In this document: piece by piece, positions 12,063-22,925 of the stretch | Layout: each line of letters opens with the position of its first letter | How positions within the stretch are numbered: position 1 is the stretch's first letter | Origin: Endozoicomonas sp. G2_1 | GTDB lineage: Bacteria; Pseudomonadota; Gammaproteobacteria; Enterobacterales; Alteromonadaceae | Length of the DNA: 64,000 nucleotides | Assembly: GCF_017744155.1 (NCBI RefSeq) | Contig: NZ_JAGHQT010000004.1 | Location: 186,001 to 250,000 of the forward strand | Direction: 5' to 3' | The notes under the pieces: generated by a model | What the model was told of the DNA's origin: nothing | The model's database searches: none | Seen by the model: only the letters and a program-made list of their open reading frames with translations | Made by a program: the position numbers and the translations under genes

Positions 12063-12114
12063 AATGATTATTTAATGTACTTCAAAATATTTTGTCACCT
12101 CGATTGGGTGATAC

Positions 12115-12885
12115 ATGACTGAATTGACCAGAGCACAATGCCTTGATACGCCAATTGACCAACAGTTTACTGTGGTTATTCCCGCCGCTGGCGTTGGCAA
12201 ACGCATGCAGGCCAATTGTCCAAAGCAATACCTTAAACTCAACGGCGATTACTTGCTCAGCCATACGGTGAAGCGTTTACTTAGCCATCCCAACATCAAC
12301 CAAGTGATCATTGCGTTAGGTGCCCAAGATCAATACTTTGCCGATACTCAATTAGATAAATTGCCCGGTGTTAAAACGGTTATTGGTGGTAAAGAGCGCG
12401 TTGATTCGGTATTGGCGGGTTTAAAAGCGCTTAGTCAGCAAGAACACAGCAATGGCCACTGGGTGTTAGTGCACGATGGGGCAAGGCCCTGCGTAAAACA
12501 CAGCGATATTAGCCGATTAATTGAATCTTGCTTGCAACAAGGTGTTGGTGGTTTGTTAGCGGTGCCAGCGAGTGACACCATTAAGTTAGCCAAGAGTGAT
12601 GGCTGTGTCGATAAAACGTTAGATCGCGCAGTATTGTGGCAAGCACAAACCCCGCAAATGTACCCTACTGATCAGTTGATTAATGCAATTGAACGTGGCT
12701 TAAGCCAAGAATTAGCACTCACTGATGAATCTTCGGCAATCGAGCTCGCTGGATTTAGCAGTCAGTTGGTTGAAGGCAGTAATGACAATATCAAAGTGAC
12801 TCGACCGGCAGATTTGCCGCTGGCCGAGTTTATTTTAACTCAACAATTAACAGAACAAACACAAGCGGAGCAAGTATGCGAATAG
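12115..12885 (+). CDS. ispD: 2-C-methyl-D-erythritol 4-phosphate cytidylyltransferase
   Basis: A 256-residue cytidylyltransferase of the MEP isoprenoid pathway, making CDP-methylerythritol from MEP and CTP. The signature [20 protein letters not shown] lies near residues 22-41, followed by [10 protein letters not shown] and the [10 protein letters not shown] segment of IspD enzymes. It has about 15-20 extra N-terminal residues compared with E. coli IspD; the start at 12115 follows GATTGGGTGAT with a poor ribosome site. It overlaps ispF by 10 bp, showing tight coupling of two MEP pathway steps. Confidence 0.98.
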   Translation: MTELTRAQCLDTPIDQQFTVVIPAAGVGKRMQANCPKQYLKLNGDYLLSHTVKRLLSHPNINQVIIALGAQDQYFADTQLDKLPGVKTVIGGKERVDSVLAGLKALSQQEHSNGHWVLVHDGARPCVKHSDISRLIESCLQQGVGGLLAVPASDTIKLAKSDGCVDKTLDRAVLWQAQTPQMYPTDQLINAIERGLSQELALTDESSAIELAGFSSQLVEGSNDNIKVTRPADLPLAEFILTQQLTEQTQAEQVCE

Positions 12886-13358
12886 GCCATGGCTTTGATG
12901 TCCATAAATTTGGCGGCCAAGGGCCGATTGTATTGGCTGGCGTAAAAGTGCCATATGATTATGGTTTTATCGCACATTCCGACGGAGACGTTGCCATTCA
13001 TGCCCTTTGCGATGCAATTCTCGGCGCTTTAGCGCTTGGCGATATCGGCAATCACTTTCCCGACACTGACGACGATTACGAAAATATCGACAGCCGAATT
13101 CTGCTGCGTCACGTCGTTGGTTTAATGCACGACAAAGGCTACCAATTGGGCAACGCCGATATCACGATTGTTGCTCAAGCACCTAAAATAGCCCCTCATT
13201 TGTTGGCCATGCGAACCTGCTTAGCCGAAGATCTACAATGCCAACTCGACTGCGTTAATGTCAAAGCAACAACCACTGAAAAACTCGGGTATGTTGGCCG
13301 TAAAGAAGGTATTTCAACCCATGCCGTGGTGTTATTAACCCCGCGTGCAACGAGTTAG
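12876..13358 (+). CDS. ispF: 2-C-methyl-D-erythritol 2,4-cyclodiphosphate synthase
   Basis: A 160-residue enzyme that closes CDP-methylerythritol phosphate to MEcPP with release of CMP. The zinc site motif GHGFDVHKF (residues 4-12) and the [18 protein letters not shown] segment are intact, as is the C-terminal [14 protein letters not shown]. Length is that of the family (E. coli 159). It lies in the order ispD-ispF-truD, with an 8-bp gap to truD. Confidence 0.99.
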   Translation: MRIGHGFDVHKFGGQGPIVLAGVKVPYDYGFIAHSDGDVAIHALCDAILGALALGDIGNHFPDTDDDYENIDSRILLRHVVGLMHDKGYQLGNADITIVAQAPKIAPHLLAMRTCLAEDLQCQLDCVNVKATTTEKLGYVGRKEGISTHAVVLLTPRATS

Positions 13359-13366
13359 GAGCGATT

Positions 13367-14407
13367 GTGAATTTACCTTATTTGCATGGTCAGCCAACCG
13401 TTAGTGGCGATTTACGCACCAAAATGGCTGATTTTAAAGTTTTTGAATTATTGCCATTTGAGCCTTGTGGCGAAGGTGAGCACTTATTTATTCACATTAG
13501 GAAAACAGGTGCCAACACAGTATATGTTGCCCGTCAGTTGGCCAAGTATTTTAGTGTTAAAGAAGCGCTAGTTTCTTACGCGGGTTTAAAAGACCGTTTT
13601 GCGGTCACCGAACAATGGTTTGGCATTCACCTTCCCGGTAAGCAAGATTACGATTTATCTGATTTGGCAATCGAGGGCGTTGAAGTATTAAGTTATCAGC
13701 GCCACAACAAGAAATTGAGAACAGGGGCCCTAGTTGGCAATCGCTTTGAACTGACCTTGCGCAATGTCAGCGATACTGCCGAGCTTGAGCAACGTTTGGC
13801 TAAAATCGCCGAAACGGGTGTTCCTAATTACTTTGCCGAGCAGCGCTTTGGTATCGATGGCAATAATCTTGTTCGAGCGCAACAGATGTTTGCCGGCAAA
13901 AAGGTAAAAGATCGCAAAAAACGCAGTATTTATTTATCGGCGGCGCGCTCTCAGCTGTTTAATCAAATCGTTGAAACTCGCATTCAGCAAGGTTTGTTTA
14001 GTAAACTGCAAACCGGTGATGTTTGTATGTTAGCCGGCAGTCAGTCGGTTTTTCACGTTGATCAGGTCGATCAAAGCTTAACTGAGCGACTCACTCAATT
14101 TGATCTCGATATTACCGCGTCAATGTGGGGCGCAGGTGAGTTGATGACAACGGCTCAGGTCGCTGAACTTGAGCAAAAAATTGCTGATGAAAACGTCGAT
14201 TTTGCCAAAGGTTTAGGTAAGTTTGGCCTAAAACAAGAGCGTCGACGGATTAGGTTAGTACCGCAACAAGTAAAATGCGAGCATGAATCAAACAATAGTA
14301 CTGTTGTTGTTTCGTTTTTCTTGGCGGCAGGCAGCTACGCGACCACAGTACTTAGAGAATTGCTAAACTATAGCGATTTAACCGTTCGCAACCAAATAGC
14401 TGAATAG
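13367..14407 (+). CDS. truD: tRNA pseudouridine(13) synthase TruD
   Basis: A 346-residue pseudouridine synthase that modifies U13 of tRNA-Glu. The catalytic aspartate is Asp76 in YAGLKDRFAVT, and the FxVxE-like start (DFKVFELLPF) and NYFAEQRFG segment are characteristic of TruD. It begins with GTG at 13367, supported by TAGGAG 6-10 bp upstream. It is coupled to ispF. No anomalies are seen. Confidence 0.97.
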   Translation: MNLPYLHGQPTVSGDLRTKMADFKVFELLPFEPCGEGEHLFIHIRKTGANTVYVARQLAKYFSVKEALVSYAGLKDRFAVTEQWFGIHLPGKQDYDLSDLAIEGVEVLSYQRHNKKLRTGALVGNRFELTLRNVSDTAELEQRLAKIAETGVPNYFAEQRFGIDGNNLVRAQQMFAGKKVKDRKKRSIYLSAARSQLFNQIVETRIQQGLFSKLQTGDVCMLAGSQSVFHVDQVDQSLTERLTQFDLDITASMWGAGELMTTAQVAELEQKIADENVDFAKGLGKFGLKQERRRIRLVPQQVKCEHESNNSTVVVSFFLAAGSYATTVLRELLNYSDLTVRNQIAE

Positions 14408-14570
14408 TGATTGTCGATAGTTGATGACAGCGCACTTTGATGGCTTTGCGACAGCTTGCCAATAATAAAGTTAAACAATACTCAGAATTGCGATAATCTA
14501 ACACTGCAAACGCTGCTACTTACGACAATAACTAAAAACGCGGCGGTGAGATAAAGATAAAAGGGAACAA

Positions 14571-15323
14571 ATGAAAATCTTATTAAGCAATGACGACGGT
14601 GTTCATGCCCGCGGCATTAAAGTGTTATTTGACGAATTAGTCAAAATTGCAGAAGTCACACTGGTGGCGCCGGACAGAAATTGCAGTGGTGCCAGTAACT
14701 CACTGACCTTGATGAATCCACTGCGCGCGCAAACCCTTGAAAATGGCTTTATTGCGGTCAATGGCACGCCCACAGATTCGGTTCATCTAGGCATTAGTCA
14801 ATTGATGACTGAGCAGCCTGATTTGGTGGTTGCGGGCATTAATCACGGGGCTAATTTAGGTGATGACGTTTTGTATTCTGGTACAGTTGCCGCTGCCACC
14901 GAAGGTCGCCATATGGGGATGCCGGCGATTGCGGTTTCCTTGGTCAGCAAACAAGGTCAACACTTTGAAACCGCAGCGGTTGTTACCGCCAAGGTCATTC
15001 AACGCTTGCAATCTCATCCGATTGCCGCAGACCAAATTCTCAATATCAATGTTCCCGACCTGCCGTTGTCTGAGCTCAAAGGTCTTAAAGTGACCCGCCT
15101 TGGTCATCGTCACAAAGCCGAGACCATGCAAAAGGTAAAAGATCCGTGGCAGCGCGATATCTATTGGTATGGTTCTTTGGGCAAAGAGCTCGACGCTGGT
15201 GAGGGCACTGACTTTAACGCCGTTGCTGATGGCTATGCCTCGATTACACCTTTGACCGTTGATATGACAGCGTATAACAGCATAGATAATATGAAATCTT
15301 GGATAAGTGATTTAACAATATGA
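14571..15323 (+). CDS. surE: 5'/3'-nucleotidase SurE
   Basis: A 250-residue survival protein acting as a 5'- and 3'-nucleotidase/exopolyphosphatase. The metal-binding start [16 protein letters not shown] (Asp8, Asp9) and the segments [10 protein letters not shown] and [21 protein letters not shown] are diagnostic. AAGGGAAC lies just before the ATG. The stop overlaps the pcm start by 4 bp (ATGA), as in E. coli. The 163-bp gap to truD probably holds its promoter, though none is obvious. Confidence 0.98.
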   Translation: MKILLSNDDGVHARGIKVLFDELVKIAEVTLVAPDRNCSGASNSLTLMNPLRAQTLENGFIAVNGTPTDSVHLGISQLMTEQPDLVVAGINHGANLGDDVLYSGTVAAATEGRHMGMPAIAVSLVSKQGQHFETAAVVTAKVIQRLQSHPIAADQILNINVPDLPLSELKGLKVTRLGHRHKAETMQKVKDPWQRDIYWYGSLGKELDAGEGTDFNAVADGYASITPLTVDMTAYNSIDNMKSWISDLTI

Positions 15324-15982
15324 ATGCACTCGTAGGAAGCCGGATTGGCGGTAAGTCTGGTCGCAGTGGCGAGTTGCTCGCGCAAAAGTTAGCGGCGGAA
15401 GGCATTACTAATCAACAAGTATTACAAGCTATTGCCCGTTCACCTAGGCACATATTCGTTCCTGAAATTTTAGCCCATAAAGCATACGACAATACGGCTT
15501 TGCCGATTGGCCAAGGGCAAACTATTTCACAGCCCTATATTGTGGCAAAAATGTCAGAGTTGTTATTGGCTAATGGCACGCCAGAGAGCATTTTGGAAAT
15601 CGGCACTGGTTCCGGTTATCAAACCTCTATTTTGGCGCAGTTAACTGCCAAAGTGTTTTCGGTAGAGCGAATAAAGTCATTGCAGTTTCAAGCTAAGCGC
15701 AAACTGCAAGCAATGGATTTACACAATGTTTCAATGAAACACGGTGACGGCTGGAAAGGCTGGCAAAGTAAAGCACCGTTTCAAGCGATTATTGTCACTG
15801 CTGCGCCTACTGAAGTGCCGCCAGCATTGCTTGAGCAGCTTGCTGATGGCGGTCGTTTGGTGATTCCCGTTGGTGAGCAGCAGCAAGTGCTAAAAATTAT
15901 TACTCGTCGTGGTGATGACTACGACGAACAGCAGGTAGAAGCTGTTCGCTTTGTACCACTTGTTCCAGGAGCTTTGCTGTGA
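15320..15982 (+). CDS. pcm: Protein-L-isoaspartate O-methyltransferase
   Basis: A 220-residue SAM-dependent repair enzyme that methylates isoaspartyl residues in damaged proteins. The AdoMet motif [18 protein letters not shown] lies near residue 93, preceded by the family motif [15 protein letters not shown]. Length is close to E. coli Pcm (208). It overlaps surE upstream and the membrane gene downstream by 4 bp each, so the three are translationally coupled. Association with rpoS nearby fits a stationary-phase maintenance role. Confidence 0.98.
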   Translation: MNALVGSRIGGKSGRSGELLAQKLAAEGITNQQVLQAIARSPRHIFVPEILAHKAYDNTALPIGQGQTISQPYIVAKMSELLLANGTPESILEIGTGSGYQTSILAQLTAKVFSVERIKSLQFQAKRKLQAMDLHNVSMKHGDGWKGWQSKAPFQAIIVTAAPTEVPPALLEQLADGGRLVIPVGEQQQVLKIITRRGDDYDEQQVEAVRFVPLVPGALL

Positions 15983-16557
15983 AGATATTTAGCGCCTTAT
16001 ACGATTGGACACTGCGCTGGGCTGAGCACAAGTTAGCGCCGAAAATGCTAGCCTTATTAACCTTTGCTGAATCTGTGTTCTTTCCAATTCCACCGGATGT
16101 TTTGCTCGCCCCTATGGTACTGGCGAAGCCTGATCGCGCGTGGTACTTGGCAACGTTAACCACTGTCGCTTCGGTGATTGGCGGAGTCGTTGGTTTTGCC
16201 CTTGGCTACTATATGTTTGAACCTTGGATTCAACCGCTGATTACTGAGTTTGGCTATCAAGCTCGGTTTGACAAAGCGATGGCCTGGTTTAGCGAATGGG
16301 GTGTTTGGGTTGTCTTTCTCGCTGGCTTTTCGCCCATTCCCTATAAATTGTTTACGGTGAGCGCTGGCTTTTTACAAATGGCATTTTTGCCATTTTTATT
16401 GGCGTCGGCGATTGGCCGAGGTATGCGCTTCTTTTTAGTGGCTGGCCTTATTCATTGGGGCGGCGCTGCGATGGAAGAAAAATTGCGAAAATGGGTAGAT
16501 GTATTGGGCTGGCTGTTAGTTGGTTTAATTATTCTAGCCTATTTACTCACTCGTTAA
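15979..16557 (+). CDS. YqaA-like SNARE-associated (VTT/DedA) inner membrane protein
   Basis: A 192-residue membrane protein with the VTT/DedA features: an amphipathic entry with [21 protein letters not shown] near residue 30, a [16 protein letters not shown] segment, and [16 protein letters not shown]. Such proteins are thought to move or flip lipids; a specific role is not shown. It starts with GTG at 15979, overlapping the pcm stop (GTGA). In many marine gammaproteobacteria a yqaA-type gene sits between pcm and nlpD, as here. Confidence 0.88.
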   Translation: MKIFSALYDWTLRWAEHKLAPKMLALLTFAESVFFPIPPDVLLAPMVLAKPDRAWYLATLTTVASVIGGVVGFALGYYMFEPWIQPLITEFGYQARFDKAMAWFSEWGVWVVFLAGFSPIPYKLFTVSAGFLQMAFLPFLLASAIGRGMRFFLVAGLIHWGGAAMEEKLRKWVDVLGWLLVGLIILAYLLTR

Positions 16558-16616
16558 TTTATATCAAGATAGTACTTAGTTCTTCAAAGTATTATTAATC
16601 TTTTTAATGAGTTAGC

Positions 16617-17489
16617 ATGTTAACTGGGCAGGTTTTTCAAGGTCGAATTACTGTGTTGCTAGTGTTACTAGTAACACTGAGCGCTTGTTCGAGCCGCCAA
16701 GCCCCTGCGCCCGTTGTCGATATCCAAGCGAGTGTACCACTCAAAGATCGCGTAAAAACTAGTATCAAAGGTACCGAGTATATCGTCAAAAAAGGCGAGA
16801 CTTTATACTCAATTGCTTGGCGGGCTGACGTTGATGTTCGCACCATTGCCAAGCTCAATAATATCTCCTCTCCGTTTCGAATTTATCCCGGCCAAAAGTT
16901 GCGCTTGACGAAAAAATCAAGCAAAGCTAGTCGCAGTAAGGGCTGGACTAAAAAGTCGAATAAAAGCTCTGGTAAGACTTCTACTAAAGAGCGAAAAAAA
17001 GCTGTTGCACAGAAAAAAAAGCAGGAGTATGGTAAGACTGTAAGTGGGCAAAAAGTAAACAAAAAAGTTGCTGCAACCACTAAAGCAAACAGTACCAATG
17101 GCCAGTTTTCACAGAAAGTTAAACGCTGGCAATGGCCGTTCAAAGGCAAGGTGATAAAAACCTTTTCAAGTACCCGTCAGGGGAGCAAAGGGATTGATAT
17201 TGCCGGACGTCGAGGTGACAAAATAAGAGCGGCAGCAGCAGGTAAAGTGGTCTATGTTGGTAACGCACTGCGCGGTTATGGCAACTTAATTATTATTAAG
17301 CACAATGAAGATTATTTGAGTGCTTATGCCCACAATGACAAGTTACTGGTTAAAGAACAGCAACAAGTCAAGGTTGGACAGGTTATCGCTGAAATGGGTG
17401 ATAGTGGCAGTGACCGAGTGATGCTTCATTTTGAGGTGCGTTTTCGCGGCAAATCGGTCAATCCATTAAAATATTTACCTAGAAGATAA
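16617..17489 (+). CDS. nlpD: Murein hydrolase activator NlpD
   Basis: A 290-residue lipoprotein. The lipobox is LSAC (Cys near residue 23). A LysM domain (YIVKKGETLYSIAWRADVD, about residues 55-98) binds peptidoglycan. A basic Lys/Ser-rich linker (about 100-160) follows, then a degenerate M23/LytM domain with GSKGIDIAGRRGD and MLHFEVRFRGKSVNPLKYL. NlpD activates the AmiC amidase at division. The linker is strongly lysine-rich. In E. coli the main rpoS promoter lies inside nlpD, and rpoS follows here after about 100 bp. Confidence 0.95.
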   Translation: MLTGQVFQGRITVLLVLLVTLSACSSRQAPAPVVDIQASVPLKDRVKTSIKGTEYIVKKGETLYSIAWRADVDVRTIAKLNNISSPFRIYPGQKLRLTKKSSKASRSKGWTKKSNKSSGKTSTKERKKAVAQKKKQEYGKTVSGQKVNKKVAATTKANSTNGQFSQKVKRWQWPFKGKVIKTFSSTRQGSKGIDIAGRRGDKIRAAAAGKVVYVGNALRGYGNLIIIKHNEDYLSAYAHNDKLLVKEQQQVKVGQVIAEMGDSGSDRVMLHFEVRFRGKSVNPLKYLPRR

Positions 17490-17589
17490 TCCTAGTATCA
17501 ACATTAGTCGTAACAAAATTATAAGAAAAAAATGGAGTAAATGTGGAAGTTTAATGTAGTACCAGATTAGCGCTAGCGGGAGAGCTGAT

Positions 17590-18504
17590 ATGAACATAGA
17601 AAAAACACTCAATGATATTGTTCTAGATAACGCCGAATTACAGGAGACTAAAGTTGCCGAGGAAACTGCCTCAAACTTAGATGCAACTCAAATTTATTTA
17701 AGCGAAATTGGTTTCTCACCACTACTCAGTGCCGAAGAAGAAGTGCACTTTTCACGACTCGCCTTAAAAGGTGACCAAGCCGCACGCAAGCGAATGATTG
17801 AAAGCAACCTTCGCCTTGTCGTCAAAATCGCCCGTCGATACAACAACCGTGGTTTACCGTTATTAGACCTGATTGAAGAAGGCAATTTGGGCTTGATCCG
17901 CGCGGTTGAAAAGTTTGATCCCGAACGCGGCTTCCGTTTCTCGACCTACGCCACTTGGTGGATCAGACAAACGATTGAGCGGGCGATCATGAACCAAACC
18001 CGCACTATTCGATTACCGATTCATGTTGTTAAAGAGCTCAATACCTATTTGCGTACTGCTCGCGAGCTAGTACAAAAACTTGACCACGAACCAACGGCAG
18101 AAGATATTGCCAACGAATTAGATTGCCCAATTGGCGATGTTAGCAAAATGCTCAAGCTCAATGAGCGTATTACGTCAGTTGATGGACCATTTTCAGGGGA
18201 TTCTGACAAAGCACTACTGGATGTGATTGCCGATGAAAAAAGCCAGGGCCCAGAGAATAACCTGCAAAACGACGATATGAAAAACAATATTGTCGATTGG
18301 TTAAATGAGCTCAACCCTAAGCAGCGAGAAGTATTGGCAAGGCGTTTTGGCTTGCTTGGTTACGAGGCTGCTACATTGGAAAACGTCGGCACCGAAATTG
18401 GCTTAACTCGTGAACGCGTTCGTCAAATTCAAGTTGAAGCACTCAAACGTTTAAGAGATATTTTACGTAAACAAAACCTGTCGATAGAAGCAATTTTTCA
18501 ATAA
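17590..18504 (+). CDS. rpoS: RNA polymerase sigma factor RpoS
   Basis: A 304-residue sigma-70 family factor of the RpoS type, directing stationary-phase and general stress transcription. Regions 1.2-2.4 ([59 protein letters not shown]), region 3 and region 4.2 ([20 protein letters not shown]) are complete. It is somewhat shorter than E. coli RpoS (330), with the difference at the N-terminus and C-terminal tail. Its place after nlpD and before convergent mutS is the conserved arrangement that separates it from RpoD/RpoH. Confidence 0.97.
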   Translation: MNIEKTLNDIVLDNAELQETKVAEETASNLDATQIYLSEIGFSPLLSAEEEVHFSRLALKGDQAARKRMIESNLRLVVKIARRYNNRGLPLLDLIEEGNLGLIRAVEKFDPERGFRFSTYATWWIRQTIERAIMNQTRTIRLPIHVVKELNTYLRTARELVQKLDHEPTAEDIANELDCPIGDVSKMLKLNERITSVDGPFSGDSDKALLDVIADEKSQGPENNLQNDDMKNNIVDWLNELNPKQREVLARRFGLLGYEAATLENVGTEIGLTRERVRQIQVEALKRLRDILRKQNLSIEAIFQ

Positions 18505-18531
18505 TCCGATAAAGCTACTATATAAATATTT

Positions 18532-18590
18532 AGCTATCAGTTTTAGTGTTAATTCCAGTATTAGTTCACTAAATCTGATAGCTTTTTAGT
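18532..18590 (+). terminator. Long hairpin terminator between rpoS and mutS
   Basis: AGCTATCAG-T-TTTAGTG (18532-18548) pairs with CACTAAA-T-CTGATAGCT (18567-18583), an interrupted 16-bp stem with an 18-base loop, followed by TTTTAGTGT. It separates two convergent genes and probably stops rpoS transcription. Confidence 0.8.
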
Positions 18591-18597
18591 GTCTGCT

Positions 18598-21180
18598 CTA
18601 TAATTTTTCTTTTAGTTGATACAGTAAGTCGAGTGCTTGTTTTGGACTCAAATCGTCAATGTCCGTAGTCGATAATTGTTCGACTACTGGGTGCGTTTGA
18701 TCGATTAGCGGTAGTTGTTGAAACAAATCCGGTTGGTCACTGATATTACTCGGTGCTTGTTGCGTTTCCAGCTCAGATAAGCGTTGCTTGGCGCGGGCAA
18801 TCACTGCTTTTGGCACACCGGCAAGTTGCGCTACTTGTAAGCCGAAACTCTTACTGGCGGCACCCTCTTGCACTGCGTGCATAAAAATAATGTTATCGTC
18901 GTGCTCAACAGCATCTAAATGCACATTGGCAAGCTGCTCTATTTGTTCGGCGAGTAGCGTCAGTTCAAAGTAGTGACTGGCGAATAAAGTAAATGCCTTG
19001 GTTTGCATCGCTAACATTTCGGCGCAGGCCCAAGCGAGCGACAAGCCGTCATAGGTACTGGTACCGCGGCCAATCTCGTCGAGTAAAACCAAACTTTTGT
19101 CGGTGGCGTTGTGTAAAATATTGGCGGTTTCAGTCATTTCTACCATAAAGGTTGAGCGGCCGCTGGCGAGATCGTCGGAAGCGCCGATACGGGTGAAAAT
19201 TCTGTCGACCAAACCAATTTTTGCCGCGCTTGCCGGTACGTAACAACCGATATGAGCGAGTAAAACAATCAATGCTGTTTGGCGCATATAAGTTGATTTA
19301 CCGCCCATATTGGGGCCAGTGATAATCAGCATCTTACGCTGTTGGTTGAGAGCAACAGGGTTGGCAATAAAGGCTTCTGTAGTCATTTGTTCAACCACTG
19401 GGTGACGACCTGCTTCAATGTTTATCCCACTCTCGTTTATCAGCTCGGGTTTGACATAGTTTAAGCTGTCGGCACGTTCGGCAAAGTTATTGAGCACATC
19501 GAGTTCGGCAAGGGTTTCGGCAAGCGCTTGTAGTTTGGCTAACTCTGGCAGTATTTGGTCAAACAGCTGATCGTAAAGACGTTTTTCAAGTGCTAAAAAC
19601 TTGCTTTGCGCGCCCAGTACAGTTTCCTCGTGCTGTTTTAATTCTTCGGTAATAAAGCGTTCGTTGTTTTTCAGGGTTTGTCGACGAATGTACTCTGCAG
19701 GTACCTGATGTGAAGAGGCTCGGCTAATCTCAATGTAAAAACCGTGGACCTTGTTGTAGCCTACTTTTAACGTTTGGATACCCGTACGGGCTTTTTCCCT
19801 TTGTTCAATTTCCGTTAAAAATTCGGTGGCACCGTCAGTTAAATCGCGCAAGTGATCGAGCTCTGCGTGATAGCCCGGTGCGATAACACCACCGTCTCGA
19901 ATCAATACCGGCGGGTTTTCGATAATCGCACGTTCGAGCAGGGTTTGGATTTCTGTAAGTGGCTGACACTTTTGTGCCAATGCCATAAGCTCTGCGCTGT
20001 TATTGTCGCTAAGTAATTGTTGTAATGCTGGCAGCTGTTGCAAGGCATTGCGCAGCCGAGCAAAGTCTCGTGGTCTTGCCGAGCGCAGGGCAATACGAGC
20101 AACTATGCGCTCAACATCGCCTATTGGCTTTAAATTATCGCTCAGCTCTGGATAAAGTTCTTGGTCTAAGAGCTCGCTAATCACATTCTGTCGAGCTGTT
20201 AATGTCGCAATATCTCGCAGCGGAAAGTGCAACCAGCGTTTTAATAATCTTGAACCCATTGGTGTTGAGGTTTGATCAAGAATAGAGGCTAGCGTGTTTT
20301 CGTGATTGCCCTGTAGGTTTTGCGTGAGTTCTAAATTTCTGCGAGTAGCCGCATCTAAAATCACACCTTGTACAGCTGATTCGCTAATAATTGAGCGAAT
20401 ATGGGGTAAGGCGGTGCGCTGGCTGTCTTTTACATATTGAAATAAACATCCCGCGGCGGAAACGCCTAATGTTTTTTCTTGTACGCCGAAGCCAGATAAA
20501 TCTTTGGTGTCAAATTGTTTGCTGAGCAAGCTATAGGCGGTTTCTAAATCAAATTCCCAATCTGGACGGCGGCGCAGGCCCTTGTATTGTTCAACAACAC
20601 CTGCAGTGGAAAAACTCTCAGGGTAGAGTAACTCGGCAGGGCTTAAGCGTTGTAATTCAGCTTGTAGCTGTTCAATGGTACTTGGCTCAGTAATGACAAA
20701 ACGGCCACTGGTCATATCGAGGTACGCCAAACCAAATTGCTGGTTTTGTTTTTTGTTGGATTCGACAATTGCGACAATTAAATTGTCTTGTCTATCGGTT
20801 AATAGCGCTTCATCACTAACGGTACCGGGTGTGACAATTTTAACTACTTTGCGTTCAACCGGGCCTTTGCTAGTCGCTGGGTCGCCAACTTGCTCACAAA
20901 TGGCAACCGACTCGCCCAGTTGCACTAGTTTTGAAAGATATGATTCAACGGCGTGATAGGGGACTCCAGCCATTGGAATGGCATTGCCGCCACTTTTACC
21001 TCTTGCGGTTAATGAAATATCGAGTAAGTCTGCCGCTCGTTTGGCGTCGTCAAAGAACAATTCGTAAAAATCTCCCATTCGGTAAAACACCAGAATATTG
21101 GGAAATTCGGCCTTAATGGTCAGGTACTGGCGCATCATTGGCGTATGGTTTGAAAAGTCTTGGGCTGTCTTACTAGTCAT
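18598..21180 (-). CDS. mutS: DNA mismatch repair protein MutS
   Basis: An 860-residue MutS1. The mismatch-reading Phe-x-Glu is present as Phe38/Glu40 in [15 protein letters not shown]. The ATPase has Walker [28 protein letters not shown] and FASHYFELT. Length is close to E. coli MutS (853). It recognises base mismatches and recruits MutL. It is convergent with rpoS, as in enterics, and divergent from recA. The C-terminal tail [18 protein letters not shown] is the tetramer-forming segment. Confidence 0.99.
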   Translation of the reverse strand: MTSKTAQDFSNHTPMMRQYLTIKAEFPNILVFYRMGDFYELFFDDAKRAADLLDISLTARGKSGGNAIPMAGVPYHAVESYLSKLVQLGESVAICEQVGDPATSKGPVERKVVKIVTPGTVSDEALLTDRQDNLIVAIVESNKKQNQQFGLAYLDMTSGRFVITEPSTIEQLQAELQRLSPAELLYPESFSTAGVVEQYKGLRRRPDWEFDLETAYSLLSKQFDTKDLSGFGVQEKTLGVSAAGCLFQYVKDSQRTALPHIRSIISESAVQGVILDAATRRNLELTQNLQGNHENTLASILDQTSTPMGSRLLKRWLHFPLRDIATLTARQNVISELLDQELYPELSDNLKPIGDVERIVARIALRSARPRDFARLRNALQQLPALQQLLSDNNSAELMALAQKCQPLTEIQTLLERAIIENPPVLIRDGGVIAPGYHAELDHLRDLTDGATEFLTEIEQREKARTGIQTLKVGYNKVHGFYIEISRASSHQVPAEYIRRQTLKNNERFITEELKQHEETVLGAQSKFLALEKRLYDQLFDQILPELAKLQALAETLAELDVLNNFAERADSLNYVKPELINESGINIEAGRHPVVEQMTTEAFIANPVALNQQRKMLIITGPNMGGKSTYMRQTALIVLLAHIGCYVPASAAKIGLVDRIFTRIGASDDLASGRSTFMVEMTETANILHNATDKSLVLLDEIGRGTSTYDGLSLAWACAEMLAMQTKAFTLFASHYFELTLLAEQIEQLANVHLDAVEHDDNIIFMHAVQEGAASKSFGLQVAQLAGVPKAVIARAKQRLSELETQQAPSNISDQPDLFQQLPLIDQTHPVVEQLSTTDIDDLSPKQALDLLYQLKEKL

Positions 21181-21382
21181 AGAGATCGTGAAAATTGTGC
21201 TAATCGAGATAAATAATGACTGCGAATTATGCCATAAGCGCCATAGTGATGCTCTTGTTAATTTTTACTGAAAGATTACTGTATAAAACTGAAAAAGCTT
21301 GCCTATTGATTTTGTTGGTCGAATAAAAATATATAACAAACAATTGGTTATGCTTTTTAATGGATATTTAATGAGAAAATAC

Positions 21383-21410
21383 TTGATACTGTACGGCTGT
21401 ACAGTATACT
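21383..21410 (+). promoter_or_regulatory. recA promoter with embedded LexA (SOS) box
   Basis: TTGATA (21383-21388), a 16-bp spacer and TATACT (21405-21410) form the promoter. The palindrome TACTGT-N8-ACAGTA (21387-21406) fills the spacer and matches the gammaproteobacterial LexA consensus CTGT-N8-ACAG exactly. The architecture is the same as at E. coli recA, so LexA repression and SOS induction are expected. The remaining part of the 21181-21540 gap shows no other clear signal. Confidence 0.93.
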
Positions 21411-21540
21411 GTTGCTCAATTACTGAATATTAACTTGTTTAATTAAATTCGCGTTTGCCTTTATTGTTATGAGACTTCTGAAATAGATTTCATAACAGGC
21501 CAGCGAATTTAATCAAGATCTACGATATCTGGAGCAATCA

Positions 21541-22566
21541 ATGGATCAAGATAAAGAAAAAGCACTATCAGCGGCACTCAGTCAAATCGAACGCCAATTT
21601 GGTAAAGGCTCAATCATGAAGCTTGGTGAAAACCGAAGCATGGACGTTGAAACTATTTCAACGGGTTCATTGGGCTTAGATATTGCACTAGGTGCTGGTG
21701 GCTTACCAATGGGTCGTGTTGTTGAAATTTACGGTCCGGAATCAAGTGGTAAAACAACGTTAACTCTTGAAGTGATTGCAGAAGCACAGCGCAATGGCAA
21801 AACATGTGCTTTCGTTGATGCTGAGCACGCGCTTGATCCTATTTACGCGGAAAAGCTGGGCGTTAACATTAACGACCTATTAGTGTCACAACCCGACACC
21901 GGTGAACAAGCGTTGGAAATTTGTGACATGTTGACACGCTCTGGCGCGATTGACGTTATTGTGGTTGACTCAGTGGCAGCACTAACGCCAAAAGCAGAAA
22001 TTGAAGGTGAAATGGGTGACTCTCACATGGGTCTACAAGCGCGTATGCTTTCTCAAGCAATGCGTAAGCTTACTGCTAACTTAAAACAATCTAATACTAT
22101 GATGATTTTCATCAACCAAATTCGTATGAAGATTGGTGTTATGTTTGGTAACCCAGAAACCACGACTGGTGGTAACGCCTTGAAGTTTTACGCGTCAGTT
22201 CGCCTTGATATTCGCCGTATTGGTGCGGTTAAGAGTGGCGATGAAATCGTCGGTAATGAAACCCGTGTTAAAGTGGTTAAAAACAAAATTGCACCGCCGT
22301 TTAAACAAGTAGAGTTCCAAATTTTATATGGTGAAGGTATTAACAGCCTAGGCGAGTTAATTGACTTAGGTGTACAAAACAAGCTTGTTGAAAAAGCGGG
22401 TGCTTGGTACAGCTACAATGGTGATCGCATTGGTCAAGGTAAGGCAAAAGCAGTTGATTACTTGAAAAATAACCCTGAAGTAGCCAAAGATATTGATGGT
22501 AAGCTTAGAGCACAGTTTTTAAGTAACAAAGTTGTTGATGAAACAGCCGAAGAAGCTGCAGAGTAA
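21541..22566 (+). CDS. recA: Recombinase RecA
   Basis: A 341-residue RecA that forms ATP-dependent filaments on single-stranded DNA for strand exchange and LexA cleavage. Walker A is GPESSGKT (about 65-72), the L2/DNA-binding part contains [22 protein letters not shown], and the tail is acidic (DETAEEAAE), as in E. coli. The ATG follows GGAGCAATCA. A LexA box lies 130-150 bp upstream. recX, which often follows recA, is not present; a terminator and then metA follow. Confidence 0.99.
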   Translation: MDQDKEKALSAALSQIERQFGKGSIMKLGENRSMDVETISTGSLGLDIALGAGGLPMGRVVEIYGPESSGKTTLTLEVIAEAQRNGKTCAFVDAEHALDPIYAEKLGVNINDLLVSQPDTGEQALEICDMLTRSGAIDVIVVDSVAALTPKAEIEGEMGDSHMGLQARMLSQAMRKLTANLKQSNTMMIFINQIRMKIGVMFGNPETTTGGNALKFYASVRLDIRRIGAVKSGDEIVGNETRVKVVKNKIAPPFKQVEFQILYGEGINSLGELIDLGVQNKLVEKAGAWYSYNGDRIGQGKAKAVDYLKNNPEVAKDIDGKLRAQFLSNKVVDETAEEAAE

Positions 22567-22630
22567 TTGACACCGATAATATCTATTTTTGTAATATCGC
22601 AAGCCAATTAAACTTGCTATTACAACGGAG

Positions 22631-22657
22631 AAAAACCGCTGCTTGCAGTGGTTTTTT
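22631..22657 (+). terminator. Intrinsic terminator of recA
   Basis: AAAAACCGCTGC (22631-22642), loop TT, GCAGTGGTTTTTTT: stem with one G-T pair and a long T tract. Confidence 0.92.
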
Positions 22658-22837
22658 TATGCCTAAGTAAAATGTTCATGAATTGCGCTTAGAAATAATG
22701 TTTAACTCACTCAATACCTATATGGCATTAACTTTTATCTTAATACTCGTTGCTAGTAACTAATACCAACTTCTCTTTAATAAGAATGCAGCTCCGCTGG
22801 TAAAAAGCTAAGTTATATAAGCTATACTAAATTATTT

Positions 22838-22861
22838 AGACGTCTATACGTTTAGATGTTG
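22838..22861 (+). promoter_or_regulatory. Tandem MetJ operator (met boxes) upstream of metA
   Basis: Three adjacent 8-mers: AGACGTCT (22838-22845, perfect met box), ATACGTTT (22846-22853, 6/8) and AGATGTTG (22854-22861, 5/8). MetJ binds tandem AGACGTCT repeats with SAM as corepressor. The site lies about 65 bp before the metA start, so it should control the metA-metH operon. Confidence 0.85.
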
Positions 22862-22925
22862 ACATAGCTAAAAAACCAAGGCAAATTTAGCCTAGCTATT
22901 TTTATCTGTGCCATTTAGGTGTCTT